A stretch of DNA of 64,000 nucleotides, from contig NZ_JAMOAO010000001.1 of the NCBI RefSeq assembly GCF_030555055.1, positions 1,426,001 through 1,490,000 on the forward strand. The letters run 5' to 3'. The DNA is from Nocardiopsis sp. YSL2. GTDB lineage: Bacteria > Actinomycetota > Actinomycetes > Streptosporangiales > Streptosporangiaceae. The notes beneath the pieces are model-generated. The model ran no database searches and was not told where the DNA came from. It was given only the letters and a program-made list of their open reading frames with translations. Shown one piece after another: positions 45,090-54,320 of the stretch (position 1 is the first letter of the stretch; each line of letters begins with the position of its first letter). Made by a program: the position numbers and the translations under genes.

Positions 45090-45118
45090 ATTCTAGGGCC
45101 TTTCGCCCTCGGTGGCAA
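45090..45118 (-). promoter_or_regulatory. Promoter of the first fMet tRNA
   Basis: On the minus strand TTGCCA (45113-45118), 17-base spacer, TAGAAT (45090-45095), 11 bases before the mature tRNA 5' end. Confidence 0.8.
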
Positions 45119-45247
45119 ATCGCTTTTCCGAAGAAAACGATTCCGGGATCCACCGGCGATCCGACCTTTCGGCCTGATCTTCACCCAGTCTAGCAGGGGC
45201 TCAACCCCCTTGAGACCGTCCCGCCGCCGAAGCGCCGGGAAAAGCAC

Positions 45248-45273
45248 CGGACCCGGGATTTCTCCCGGGTCCG
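45248..45273 (-). terminator. Intrinsic terminator for the second fMet tRNA
   Basis: Perfect 11-base stem CGGACCCGGGA/TCCCGGGTCCG with the same GAAA loop (minus strand) as the first terminator, seven bases after the tRNA, followed by GGTGCTTTTCC. The spacer 45079-45247 holds the promoter of copy 1 and nothing else that I can support. Confidence 0.88.
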
Positions 45274-45280
45274 TTCTTCG

Positions 45281-45354
45281 TAGCGGGGACAGGATTTGAA
45301 CCTGCGACCTCTGGGTTATGAGCCCAGCGAGCTACCGAACTGCTCCACCCCGCG
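45281..45354 (-). tRNA. Initiator tRNA-Met (CAT), copy 2, CCA not encoded
   Basis: Identical to copy 1 over its 74-base body, but the 3' end is followed by CGA instead of CCA, so the CCA must be added by nucleotidyltransferase. It is an independent unit with its own promoter and terminator. Confidence 0.96.
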
Positions 45355-45367
45355 TCGTTGTGTTCTC

Positions 45368-45396
45368 AGAGTAGCGTGCCTGCGCGCGGAACCCAA
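45368..45396 (-). promoter_or_regulatory. Promoter of the second fMet tRNA
   Basis: On the minus strand TTGGGT (45391-45396), 17-base spacer, TACTCT (45368-45373), 13 bases before the tRNA 5' end. Both hexamers differ from those of copy 1. Confidence 0.68.
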
Positions 45397-45477
45397 ATCG
45401 GCGCCGGGAGACCTGGCGCACGCGAACGGGGCGGGACCCGAAGGCCCCGCCCCGCCGTCTGGACGACCGTGTCGCCG

Positions 45478-48400
45478 CTACTCGTTCATCGACTCCTCGA
45501 TGGCCTCGAGGGCCTCGCGCAGGCGCTCGTCGGCCTCGTCCTGCGACTCCTGAGCGTCCTCCCAGGCCTCCACGGCCTCGTTGAGGGCGTCGGTGAGGTC
45601 CTGGTTCGGGGACTCCTCTCCGGAGTCCTCCTCGGCCGGCTCCTCCTCCGCGGGCTCCTCGCCGCCCTCGTCCAGCGGCGCCTCACCCTCCGCGAAGAGG
45701 TTGTTCAGGGCCTCCTGGAGGTTGCTGCCGATCGCGACCTCCTCACCGAAGCCGACCATCACCTGCTGCAGCAGCGGGAAGGAGGCGGCTCCGCCGCCAC
45801 CCGCCTGCACGTACAGCGGCTCGACGTAGAGCAGGCCCTCCGCGAACGGCAGGGTGAGCAGGTTGCCCCGGGTCACCTCGGCGTTGGACTGCTCCAGCGG
45901 AAGCAGGACCTCTCGGACGTCGGCGTCGGCGTCGAAGGCGTTCTGCACCTGCCCCGGACCGAAGATCACCGTGCTGCGCGGCAGTTCCAGCAGCCGGAGC
46001 TGTCCGTAGTCGTCGGAGTTCGGGTTGCTGTCCACCGCCATGAACGCGGCGATGTTCTCACGGCCGCGCGGGACGAAGGTGCTCGTCAGCGAGAAGTTCG
46101 GGTCCTCCTCGCCCGGGTACCGGATGGTCTGCCGGTAGGGCGGTTCGGGCCGGTCGGTCTCGTTGGTGGGGTCGGTCGGCACGGACCAGAAGTCCTGGCC
46201 GCCGTAGTAGGACGAGGCGTCCGTCACGTGGTACTCGCGCATGATCTCGCGCTGCACCTTGAACAGGTCGTCCGGGTAGCGGACGTGGTCGAGCAGTTCG
46301 TCGCTCATCTCGTCCCGGCTCGTCATGATGCCCGGGAACGCGCCCATCCACGTCTTGAGGACGGGGTCCTCCTCGTCCCACGCGTACAGGGTCACGGTGC
46401 CGTCGTGGGCGTCGACGGTCGCCTTCACCGAGTTGCGGATGTAGTTGACCTCGTTGCCGGGCAGCGTGCCGACCTGCTGCACCGTGCCGTCGGTGAAGGT
46501 GTCGGTCACCGCCTGGGTGAAGTCGATCCGGTTGGCGTACGGGTAGCCGTCGGACGTGGTGTAGGCGTCCACGATCCACACGACCTTGCCGTCGACCACG
46601 GCCGGGTACGGGCTGCTGTCGGTGGTGAGGAACGGGGCGACCTTCTCGACGCGCTCCACCGGATCGCGCTCGTAGATGATCCGCGAGTCGCTGGAGATCG
46701 CGCTGTTGAGCAGGATGTTCGGTTCCTGGTACTTGATGGCGTACAGGACCCGGTCGAAGAAGCTGCTCAGCTGGACGCCGCCGTCACCCGCGTAGTTGTT
46801 GTAGGCCTGCGAGGTGCTCTGGTCCGCGTCCTCCTCGCCGCCCTCGGCCGGCGACTCCTCGGCGGCCGGGGACTCCTCCGCGGCGGGGGACTCCCCGTCC
46901 TCGGAGTCGGCCGGGGCCCGCGCCTCGTCGGCGGAGGGGCTGGGCGAGGCGTCCACCGCGTCGTCCAGGGTGGGCACGTCCTCGGTGTCCTCCTCGGCGT
47001 CGAGGGGGTAGTCGTACTCCTCCTCGGCCTCGACGATGACGTAGTCGGCGCCCTCGCGGCCGTAGTAGATCCGCGGCTCGTACTCGCCCACGACGTCGCT
47101 CAGCTCGCCGCGCGGCGGGATGTTGTACTCGGTGAAGACCGGGCGGCCCTCGGCGTCGATCAGGTTGCCCGCGGCGGCCACCATGCCGTAGCCGTGCGTG
47201 TAGATCAGGTGCCGGTTGAGCCAGTTGTCCTGGTCGTCCGGAGGACCGTCGAGCTCGCGGACGGCCACGATCGTGTCGATGAGGTTGCCGTTCTCGTCCG
47301 GGTAGCGGTCGACCTCCAGCACGTCCGGGAACTGGTAGAAGCCACGGACCTGCTGCATCTGCTGGAAGGTCTGCGACACGACCGAGGGGTCGGCCAGACG
47401 GACGCTGGGGATGTCGTCGGCGGCCGCCGACAGCTCCTGCGGAGTCAGCTCCGTGGTGGCGTCGTAGGTCTCGACCTCGGCGTCGGCGATGTCGTACGCG
47501 TCGCGCGTGAACTCGATGTTGCGCTCGATGTACGGGCTCTCCAGGCGCTGCTCGTTCGGGCCGACCTGGAAGCGCTGGACGATCTCCGGGTAGGCCACGC
47601 CCACCAGCACCGCGGACAGCACCAGCAGTCCGAGGCTGGCCATGGGGACCATGGTGTTCTTGAAGTAGATGTTGGCGAAGAACAGCAGCGCGCAGATCAC
47701 GGAGATGACCGTGAGGATCACCAGGGCGGTCGACACCGCGTTCACGTCGGTGTAGGAGGCACCGAACGTGTAGCCGCGTTCGGAGAAGACCAGACCGTAG
47801 CGGTCGAGCCAGTATGATCCGGCGCGCAGCAGCACGAAGACGCCCAGCAGCACCGACAGGTGCACCCGGGCGGCGGGCGTGGCGCGCTGGCCGGAGTCGT
47901 TCTGCAGGCGGACACCGCCGTACAGGTAGTGCACGATCACCGCGGCGATGAACGCCAGGATCACGGCGGCGTAGATGTAGCCGAGGAGGATCCGCAGGAA
48001 CGGGTAGACGAACGCGAAGAAGGCGACGTCCATCCCGAACTCGGGGTCGGCCGTACCGAAGTCGGTCGCGTTGACGAACTGCAGGTAGGAGCGCCAGTCA
48101 CCGCCGGCGGCGGCGCCGGCCAGCAGGGCCAGGGCACCGACCGCGATCCAGAAGAACAGCTTGCGGTGGGGGTCGATGGACTGCCGGTAGCGGTCCAGCC
48201 CCTGCTGCTCCAGGCTCATGGGGCGCACACCGGGCCGGGCCCGGTAGGCGAAGAAGATGCTGGCGCCGACGATGATGGCCATGACCAGGGCCGCGACGGC
48301 GAACAGCAGGACTCGGGTCCACAGCTGGGTCAGGAAGACCGTGGAGAACCCGACGGCGCTGAACCACTTGTAGTCGGTCCAGAAATTCGCGGCGAACATC

Positions 48401-48501
48401 AGTGCCGCGATAATGACGACCACGGTCGCCGCGACTGGCGCGAGCAACCTTGATCGGCGAGGCATACGCGCAGGTGGTGCGCCGGGCGATCGGAAGCTCA
48501 C
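45478..48501 (-). CDS. UPF0182 family large membrane protein
   Basis: A 1007-residue protein with seven hydrophobic helices in the first 330 residues (starting PVAATVVVIIAALMFAANFW). A large extracytoplasmic domain follows, interrupted by an acidic Ala/Glu/Ser-rich insertion at about 500-560. The C-terminal 70 residues are Glu-rich and probably form a coiled segment. The family is conserved in actinobacteria and cyanobacteria; function unknown. GTG 48501 with a GGGGGAGG just before it. Downstream, its stop is 123 bases from the second tRNA gene. Confidence 0.93.
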   Translation of the reverse strand: MSFRSPGAPPARMPRRSRLLAPVAATVVVIIAALMFAANFWTDYKWFSAVGFSTVFLTQLWTRVLLFAVAALVMAIIVGASIFFAYRARPGVRPMSLEQQGLDRYRQSIDPHRKLFFWIAVGALALLAGAAAGGDWRSYLQFVNATDFGTADPEFGMDVAFFAFVYPFLRILLGYIYAAVILAFIAAVIVHYLYGGVRLQNDSGQRATPAARVHLSVLLGVFVLLRAGSYWLDRYGLVFSERGYTFGASYTDVNAVSTALVILTVISVICALLFFANIYFKNTMVPMASLGLLVLSAVLVGVAYPEIVQRFQVGPNEQRLESPYIERNIEFTRDAYDIADAEVETYDATTELTPQELSAAADDIPSVRLADPSVVSQTFQQMQQVRGFYQFPDVLEVDRYPDENGNLIDTIVAVRELDGPPDDQDNWLNRHLIYTHGYGMVAAAGNLIDAEGRPVFTEYNIPPRGELSDVVGEYEPRIYYGREGADYVIVEAEEEYDYPLDAEEDTEDVPTLDDAVDASPSPSADEARAPADSEDGESPAAEESPAAEESPAEGGEEDADQSTSQAYNNYAGDGGVQLSSFFDRVLYAIKYQEPNILLNSAISSDSRIIYERDPVERVEKVAPFLTTDSSPYPAVVDGKVVWIVDAYTTSDGYPYANRIDFTQAVTDTFTDGTVQQVGTLPGNEVNYIRNSVKATVDAHDGTVTLYAWDEEDPVLKTWMGAFPGIMTSRDEMSDELLDHVRYPDDLFKVQREIMREYHVTDASSYYGGQDFWSVPTDPTNETDRPEPPYRQTIRYPGEEDPNFSLTSTFVPRGRENIAAFMAVDSNPNSDDYGQLRLLELPRSTVIFGPGQVQNAFDADADVREVLLPLEQSNAEVTRGNLLTLPFAEGLLYVEPLYVQAGGGGAASFPLLQQVMVGFGEEVAIGSNLQEALNNLFAEGEAPLDEGGEEPAEEEPAEEDSGEESPNQDLTDALNEAVEAWEDAQESQDEADERLREALEAIEESMNE

Positions 48502-48710
48502 GCCTCCCCCTCGTTCTGGCTTGGTAGGTGCGTTCGGTGCGCGTGGGGCGCCTTCATCACTGAGAACTTATGCGGTGGCCGCCGGGTTCCCGAAATCACC
48601 CCGCACCCGGTGACAAGGCGGCATCGGTGGTGTATCAGAGGCGCATCCATCAGTCGGCTGACCATGTCTGCGACCCTACTGTCCGGGAACCGGAGCGGCG
48701 AGGTTCCCGC

Positions 48711-49247
48711 ATGGGTCACTATGGAAACGTGTCGAACATTCGCGAAGCCGTCATGGACCTCGAACGCCACGCAGCCGAGCAGGGCTGGGACCGGCCACTG
48801 GGGCTGTACGCCCTGGTGCCCACCGCCGACCTGTTGAAGGCGGAGCCGGCGCTGGCGAACCTGCTGGGGATCGACTCCCCCACCGACCCGGGCGAACTGA
48901 CCCCGGTCGAGCAGGACCCGCTGCCCCAGGACGTCCCGCTGGAGGAGGCGCTCGGGCGCATCCTGTGGCCGGAGGGCGTGGCCGGGTGCGCCCTGGTGAT
49001 GGAACGCCTGGCGGTGAAGGGCTCCGACGAGACCCTCGCCGCAGGCGAGGACCCCGCCGCCTCCGGTCGCGAGACCGAGGAGATCCGCATGGTGGCGGGC
49101 GTGATGCGGGACGGGTCGCGGCACTGCGCGATGCGCATGCGCAGCCACGACTCCGAGTCCGAGGTGCTCAACGGCGCCGATCTGATCCCGGCGCTGACCT
49201 CCGCGCTCGCCCTGACGCTGGACCTGGACGACGCGCCCGGGTCCTGA
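48711..49247 (+). CDS. PPA1309 family protein
   Basis: A 178-residue soluble protein, an actinobacterial family of unknown role that is next to the UPF0182 gene in many genomes. Typical stretch: EQGWDRPLGLYALVPTADLLKAEP; the C-terminal half has ALVMERLAVKG and RHCAMRMRSHDSE. ATG 48711 has GAGG at a good distance; GTG 48729 is an alternative. It is divergent from UPF0182 and converges with the PDZ protease gene with two bases between the stops. Confidence 0.85.
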   Translation: MGHYGNVSNIREAVMDLERHAAEQGWDRPLGLYALVPTADLLKAEPALANLLGIDSPTDPGELTPVEQDPLPQDVPLEEALGRILWPEGVAGCALVMERLAVKGSDETLAAGEDPAASGRETEEIRMVAGVMRDGSRHCAMRMRSHDSESEVLNGADLIPALTSALALTLDLDDAPGS

Positions 49248-49249
49248 GC

Positions 49250-50332
49250 TCACTCCTGGCAGCGGGGGAGCTCGCCCTCTCCGGTGCGGATGGTCTCCAG
49301 TGCGCCGACCGCGTCGGTGAGGGTCTCCACCCGCACCACCTCGAGGTCGTCGTAGGCGTCCGACTCGAAGACCTGGGAACAGCTCTCGGCGGCGACGAGG
49401 AAGTAGTCGGCCCCGTCCCGCCGGGCGCTCACCATCTTCTGCGGGATGCCGCTGATCCCGCCGACCTGGCCGGCGGAGGTGATGGTGCCCGAACCGGCGA
49501 TGTTCGCGCCGCCGGTGAGGCTCTCCTCGGTGAGGCGGTCCATGATGCCGAGGGAGAACATCATGCCCGCGCTGGGTCCGCCGATGTCGCCGACGGAGAT
49601 CTCCACGTCGAGCGGGAAGTCCATGTCGTCGCCGATGAGCACGCCGACGGCGGCGCCGTTCTCGCCCCGACGGGTCTCCAGCTCCACGTCGACGGTCTCG
49701 CCGTCGCGGTCCAGTGTGAGCTCCACCGGTGCGCCCGGCTCGCGCGAGCTCACCCACTCCACGACCGCGGCGCTGCCCACGAGTTCCTCGGGGTCGTCGC
49801 CGGAGGAGCTGGTGGGAACGGTGCGGCCGTCGACCGCGACGATGACGTCGCCCGCCTCCACGACACCGTGGGCGGGCATGTCCTCGACGGTGTCCGCGAC
49901 CTGCGGGACGGCGTCGAAGTCGATACCGAGCTGACTGAGCGCGGCGGCCGTCGCGTCGGTCTGCGAGTCGTTCATCTGCACAGTCTGGCGCTCGCTGACC
50001 TCCTCCGGCGACCGGCCGGCCGGGAACAGCAGCTCCTCGGGCAGGACCGCCTGCGTGGGCGAGAGCCAGGCGGTGACCAGGGTGAAGAAGTTGAGCCGGT
50101 GGTCGGGTCCGCCCGCGTACTGGACGGTGACCATGGAGAGGGTTCCCTCGTCGTGCTCGTAACTGTCGGCGCCCTCGACGGAGATGACCGGTTCGCCGCG
50201 CAGCTCCCCGACCGTGTTGACCGTGACGCCGGGCGCGGCCACCAGGTAGGGCAGGGGAAGCAGCAGGCCAGCGGCCCCGATCCCCACCAGGAGGACGAGC
50301 GCGACAACGAGGGTCATGACACGACGAACCAT
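49250..50332 (-). CDS. PDZ and Lon-type (S16) membrane protease, YlbL family
   Basis: A 360-residue protein. One N-terminal helix (about 8-30) anchors it, followed by a region of about 100 residues, a PDZ domain (about 125-220: GVVEAGDVIVAVDGR) and a Lon-type proteolytic domain. The catalytic serine is in GGPSAGMMF and the lysine in GIPQKMVSA, so it should be active outside the membrane. ATG 50332 with AAGG eight bases before it; a GTG at 50341 is possible. Conserved neighbour of DUF2342 and UPF0182 genes. Confidence 0.9.
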   Translation of the reverse strand: MVRRVMTLVVALVLLVGIGAAGLLLPLPYLVAAPGVTVNTVGELRGEPVISVEGADSYEHDEGTLSMVTVQYAGGPDHRLNFFTLVTAWLSPTQAVLPEELLFPAGRSPEEVSERQTVQMNDSQTDATAAALSQLGIDFDAVPQVADTVEDMPAHGVVEAGDVIVAVDGRTVPTSSSGDDPEELVGSAAVVEWVSSREPGAPVELTLDRDGETVDVELETRRGENGAAVGVLIGDDMDFPLDVEISVGDIGGPSAGMMFSLGIMDRLTEESLTGGANIAGSGTITSAGQVGGISGIPQKMVSARRDGADYFLVAAESCSQVFESDAYDDLEVVRVETLTDAVGALETIRTGEGELPRCQE

Positions 50333-50363
50333 GAACCACACCTTATGGTGCTCGCTTGTGTTC

Positions 50364-50444
50364 GGGGCGCTTCACGCCGGGCCTTCGTCGTCGCTACTGC
50401 CTGGCTCGCAAGCTCGCCGGCGGCAGAGACTCCTCCTGCAGGCC
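50364..50444. repeat. Dispersed repeat A, copy 2
   Basis: An 81-base copy of 15275-15356 in the same orientation, between the PDZ protease start and the moaE stop. It lies in the presumed 5' region of the protease gene and contains GCTACTGCCTGGCTCGC. No gene is supported in 50342-50518. Confidence 0.85.
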
Positions 50445-50518
50445 CGACGCGTCCTGGAGGGCCTGGAGGTGCGCTCCCGAGGAACGAGGGAGCGCACCGG
50501 AAGGCGCGAAGGGCGCGT

Positions 50519-50965
50519 CTAAGGGGCGCCCGACACCCCGACCCATTCGTCGGCGCCGTCCTCGAAGGACTGGTGCTTCCAGATGGGCACCTGGGCCTTG
50601 AGGTCGTCGATGAGGCGGCGGCAGGCCTCGAAGGCCTCCTGCCGGTGCGCGGCCGCGGCCGCCACGACCACCGCCCTGTCACCGATCTCCAGCCGACCGA
50701 CGCGGTGCACCGCGGCCATGCGCAGGACCGGGCGGCCGGGGGCGGAGGTGTCGCTCAGCACCTTCTCCATGATGACGCGCAGCTGCGCCTCCACGGTGGG
50801 GTGCGCCGAGTAGGCGAGTCCGGCCACGTCACGGCCGTGGTCGTGGTCGCGCACGGTCCCGATGAACACGGCGGTGCCGCCCGCGCGCTCGTCGGTCACG
50901 GCGTCGAGGACCTCGTCCACGGACAGCGGGGTCTCGCGTACGGCTGCAATGGTGATCTCTTCCAC
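50519..50965 (-). CDS. moaE: Molybdopterin synthase catalytic subunit MoaE
   Basis: A 148-residue protein of normal length. Family motifs: GGTAVFIGTVRDHDHGRDV, HRVGRLEIGD, AAAHRQEAFEACR and the C-terminal KAQVPIWKHQ lysines that receive the MoaD thiocarboxylate. It converts cPMP to molybdopterin with MoaD. No moaD or other moa gene is next to it in the window. GTG 50965 is the start. Confidence 0.93.
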   Translation of the reverse strand: MEEITIAAVRETPLSVDEVLDAVTDERAGGTAVFIGTVRDHDHGRDVAGLAYSAHPTVEAQLRVIMEKVLSDTSAPGRPVLRMAAVHRVGRLEIGDRAVVVAAAAAHRQEAFEACRRLIDDLKAQVPIWKHQSFEDGADEWVGVSGAP

Positions 50966-51107
50966 ACACCGACCGTATCAACCTGGGGTTCCTCCGGGCG
51001 AGAGCGGAGGTGCACGTTCCGTCGCACATGCGGCGCCCGTCGGCGCCCCGACCGCCGGGACCCGGAGGGGGTCGCGGGCGGGCTCATGGGCCCGCCGACG
51101 GCCCGGT

Positions 51108-52235
51108 TCAGCCGCCCTTGCGCCGGCGCAGGTGGCGGATGGCGGCGGCGGTGCCGATGGCGGCCGCCGCGGCACCGGCCGCGCCCGCGGCGGTGATGGT
51201 GACCTCCTTGCGGCCGAGGCTGCGTCCCACGAGCGCGTGTTTGCCGCTCTTGGAGGCCATCAGCACCTCCAGGGCCTCCCCGTTGCGGTAGTCCGGCTTC
51301 CACCCGGCGGCGCGCAGGGCCTCACAGTCCACCACGCAGGGGTAGACGAGGAACTTCAGCTCACCCTCGGCGGCCGGGGTGATGCGGGCCTGGTGGAGGC
51401 GGCGGATCGCCCCGAAGGCCAGGTTGGCGGGGACCTCGAAGTGCTTCATCCCGGTGACGGCCTCGACCTCCTCCTGGGTCAGCGAGCCCTCGCTGGCGAC
51501 CGCGAGGGCGCCGTCGGGGCCGTCGACCCCGTGCAGCGCGCAGTAGGCGAGCGCGCTGGCGAGGTCGTCCTCGTGGCAGAACTGCCAGTGCTGCCGGTGG
51601 CCCTTGACGGTGAGCAGGCGCGGGGCCGAGAAGTGGCGGCTGAACAGGGTGTCGAGCTCCGGGCCCACCAGCGGCGCGGGGCGCACGACGGTCACCGCGA
51701 GGCTGGGGTGGGCGCGGCGGGCGCGTTCGGCCAGTGCCTCGACCTCGGCGAAGTCCCCCATCAGGCCCACGCTGTTGTCGGACACGCGCGGGGCGCTCTC
51801 CGGCAGGGGGACGGGTGAGTCCGGCGCCGCGCCGTAGACCATCGTGCTCGTGACCAGGATGACGCGGGGGATTCCCGAGGCCGCCGCGGCGGTCAGGACG
51901 GTCTGGGCCGCCCGGATGTTGTGCGCGCGCCGGTCGGCCGGACGCGTGTCCGGCGAGCGGTCGTCGGCGGTGTGCACGAGGACGTCCACCCCGCCGAGCC
52001 GGGAGACCAGGCCCGGGTCGCACACGTCGGCGATCCGCCACGTGACGCCGCGCAGGTCGGCGAACTCGTCGTCGATCGCCACGATCTCCCGCGGGGCCGT
52101 GGAACCATCCGGAGTGGCCAGGCGTTGCACGAGGAGCCGACCCACTCCGGAGGCGGCACCGGTGACCGCCACGACCACGCCGCCTCCACCGGAGGGGCTG
52201 TGCTCTGGGCGAACCTGGCTGCTTTCGGTATTCAC
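51108..52235 (-). CDS. NAD-dependent epimerase/dehydratase family protein
   Basis: A 375-residue protein. The Rossmann fold starts at VVVAVTGAASGVGRLL (GxxxGxG), and the SDR active-site Tyr is in TSTMVYGAA. After about residue 300 a linker leads to a short hydrophobic Ala/Gly helix and a basic tail (RHLRRRKGG), perhaps a membrane tether. The substrate is unknown. GTG 52235 is the start that fits the N-terminal lead. It is divergent from the DUF2342 gene with 63 bases between; this pairing is widespread in actinobacteria. Confidence 0.87.
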   Translation of the reverse strand: MNTESSQVRPEHSPSGGGGVVVAVTGAASGVGRLLVQRLATPDGSTAPREIVAIDDEFADLRGVTWRIADVCDPGLVSRLGGVDVLVHTADDRSPDTRPADRRAHNIRAAQTVLTAAAASGIPRVILVTSTMVYGAAPDSPVPLPESAPRVSDNSVGLMGDFAEVEALAERARRAHPSLAVTVVRPAPLVGPELDTLFSRHFSAPRLLTVKGHRQHWQFCHEDDLASALAYCALHGVDGPDGALAVASEGSLTQEEVEAVTGMKHFEVPANLAFGAIRRLHQARITPAAEGELKFLVYPCVVDCEALRAAGWKPDYRNGEALEVLMASKSGKHALVGRSLGRKEVTITAAGAAGAAAAAIGTAAAIRHLRRRKGG

Positions 52236-52298
52236 TCCGGGCGACTCCCAGCTAACGTGACAGTGGAGACCAAACCTAATCCTGCCTGAGGTCTGATT

Positions 52299-53723
52299 GT
52301 GAGCGACCTGCCTTTCGGTTTCAGCATGCCGAACGATCCCGATGACGAGTCCGGACGCCGTTCTGGCGACTCCGGCTCGGGTGCCGGCAGCGGCCGCCCG
52401 GGTGGGGGAGACTCCGGAATGCCGGACGGCTTCCCGTTCGGCGACCCGCAGCAGATGGCCAACATGCTGCGCCAGTTCGCCGACATGATGTCGACGCAAC
52501 CGAGCCCCGGCGGCAGCGGCGGCGCGTCGCCGTCCTCCACGTCCGGGATCAACTGGGACATGGCCAAGAACATCGCGCGGCACACGGTGTCCCAGCACGG
52601 TGACCCGAGTATCCCGCCCCACGACTACGCCAAGGTCGAGGAAGCGCTCCGCCTCGCCGACCTGTGGCTCGACCAGGCTACCGACCTGCCGTCGGGCGTC
52701 CACACCGCGCAGGCCTGGAGCCGGTCGGAGTGGATCGAGAAGACGATCGACTCCTGGGCGCAGCTGTGCGACCCGCTGACGTCCAAGACGGTCCAGGCCA
52801 TGGGGCAGAACCTCCCCGAGGAGATGCAGTCCGTGGCCGGTCCGCTGCTGGGCATGGTCCAGCAGATGGGCGGCATGATGGTCGGCCAGCAGGCCGGGCA
52901 GGCCATCGGCGAACTGGCCCGCGAGGTGACCGGTACCACCGACATCGGCCTGCCGCTGGCCGGCGAGGGCAACGCGGCCCTGCTGCCGCCGGGCGTGGCC
53001 CGGTTCAGCGAGGGCCTGGAGATCCCCGACGACGAGGTGCGCCTCTACCTCGCGGCCCGCGAGGCGGCCGTCCACCGTCTGTACTCGCACGTGCCGTGGC
53101 TGCGCTCGCACGTCTCCCGGCTCGTGGAGGAGTACGCCGCCGGGATGTCGTTCGACGTCAGCGGCCTGGAGGACAAGCTCGGGGAGATCGATCTCACCAA
53201 TCCCGAGGCGCTCCAGGAGGCGCTCTCCGGCGGCGTGGGCGGCGAGAGCCTGTTCCAGCCGGAGGACACCCCGCAGCAGAAGGCCGCCCTGGGCCGGTTG
53301 GAGACCGCCCTGGCCCTGATCGAGGGCTGGGTCGCCACCGTGGTGACCGCCGCGGTGACCGACAGGCTGCCGCAGGCCAACGCACTGGCCGAGACCACCC
53401 GGCGGCGCCGGGCCACCGGCGGACCGGCCGAGCACACCTTCGCGGCGCTGGTCGGGCTGGAGCTGCGGCCGCGCCGCCTGCGCGAGGCCTCGGCGCTGTG
53501 GAGCGCGCTGGAGCGCGAGCGCGGGATCGAGGGACGCGACGCCGTGTGGCAGCACCCCGACCTGATGCCGACCGGCGCGGATCTGGACGACCCGGAGGCC
53601 TTCGTCAGGGGCGGGGAGTTCGGCGGCGCCGACTTCGACATCTCGACGCTGACCGACGACAAGCCCGATGACAAGCCCGCCGACGGCGGGGAGACGGGCA
53701 CGGACCGCGGAGAGGACGCCTGA
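52299..53723 (+). CDS. Zinc-dependent metalloprotease-like protein (DUF2342)
   Basis: A 474-residue protein. A Gly/Ser/Pro-rich N-terminus (to about 85) precedes the helical DUF2342 domain. The region AAREAAVHRLYSHVPWL, and EGWV about 80 residues later, are the zinc-site elements of this zincin-like family; the first has HR rather than HExxH, so activity is uncertain. The family was named by its association with F420 genomes. GTG 52299. The stop is immediately followed by the GTG of the Nudix gene, so they are coupled. Confidence 0.88.
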   Translation: MSDLPFGFSMPNDPDDESGRRSGDSGSGAGSGRPGGGDSGMPDGFPFGDPQQMANMLRQFADMMSTQPSPGGSGGASPSSTSGINWDMAKNIARHTVSQHGDPSIPPHDYAKVEEALRLADLWLDQATDLPSGVHTAQAWSRSEWIEKTIDSWAQLCDPLTSKTVQAMGQNLPEEMQSVAGPLLGMVQQMGGMMVGQQAGQAIGELAREVTGTTDIGLPLAGEGNAALLPPGVARFSEGLEIPDDEVRLYLAAREAAVHRLYSHVPWLRSHVSRLVEEYAAGMSFDVSGLEDKLGEIDLTNPEALQEALSGGVGGESLFQPEDTPQQKAALGRLETALALIEGWVATVVTAAVTDRLPQANALAETTRRRRATGGPAEHTFAALVGLELRPRRLREASALWSALERERGIEGRDAVWQHPDLMPTGADLDDPEAFVRGGEFGGADFDISTLTDDKPDDKPADGGETGTDRGEDA

Positions 53724-54293
53724 GTGTCGCTGCACGCCGACGCCCGGGCGGTGCTGGGCGCGTGGACCGCGCCCGACGCCCGGCAGGAGCGGCTGCGCCG
53801 GTCCTACCTCGCCCATCTGGACGAGCACGAGGACGCGATGTGGCGGACCTGCCGCCCCGGCCACGTGACGGCCAGCTCCGCCGTCATCTCCGCGGACGGC
53901 TCACGGGTGGCGCTCACCCTGCACCGCACCCTCGGAATGTGGCTGCAGACCGGGGGGCACTGCGAGGCCGACGACACGAGCCTGGCGGCCGCGGCCCTGC
54001 GCGAGGCGAAGGAGGAGACCGGGATCCGCGGTTTGGAGCTGCTCCCGGACCCGGTGTCGCTGGACAGTCACGCCGTGCCGTGCGGTGGCGGGAGCGTCCA
54101 CTTCGACGTGCGGTACGCGGTGCTGGCCCCGGCCGACGCCGTCCTGGTCCGCGACCCCGACGAGTCCACCGACCTCGGCTGGTTCCCGGTGAACGCGGTG
54201 CCGGACCCGTCCGACGACGCATGCCGTGACCTGGTCCGCGAGGCCGCGGCCGCAGTGGCCTCCCACCGGGCCCGCGCGGGTCGGGGCCGGTAG
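53724..54293 (+). CDS. Nudix hydrolase
   Basis: A 189-residue protein. The Nudix box (GX5EX7REUXEEXGU) is met by GGHCEADDTS and ALREAKEETGIRG, so the metal-binding glutamates are present. The N-terminal 40 residues are helical. It hydrolyses a nucleoside diphosphate derivative; the substrate is not visible. GTG 53724 follows the DUF2342 stop without a gap, so one mRNA carries both. Confidence 0.9.
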   Translation: MSLHADARAVLGAWTAPDARQERLRRSYLAHLDEHEDAMWRTCRPGHVTASSAVISADGSRVALTLHRTLGMWLQTGGHCEADDTSLAAAALREAKEETGIRGLELLPDPVSLDSHAVPCGGGSVHFDVRYAVLAPADAVLVRDPDESTDLGWFPVNAVPDPSDDACRDLVREAAAAVASHRARAGRGR

Positions 54294-54320
54294 CCGGGCT
54301 CCGTCCGCCGATCGCGAGGG

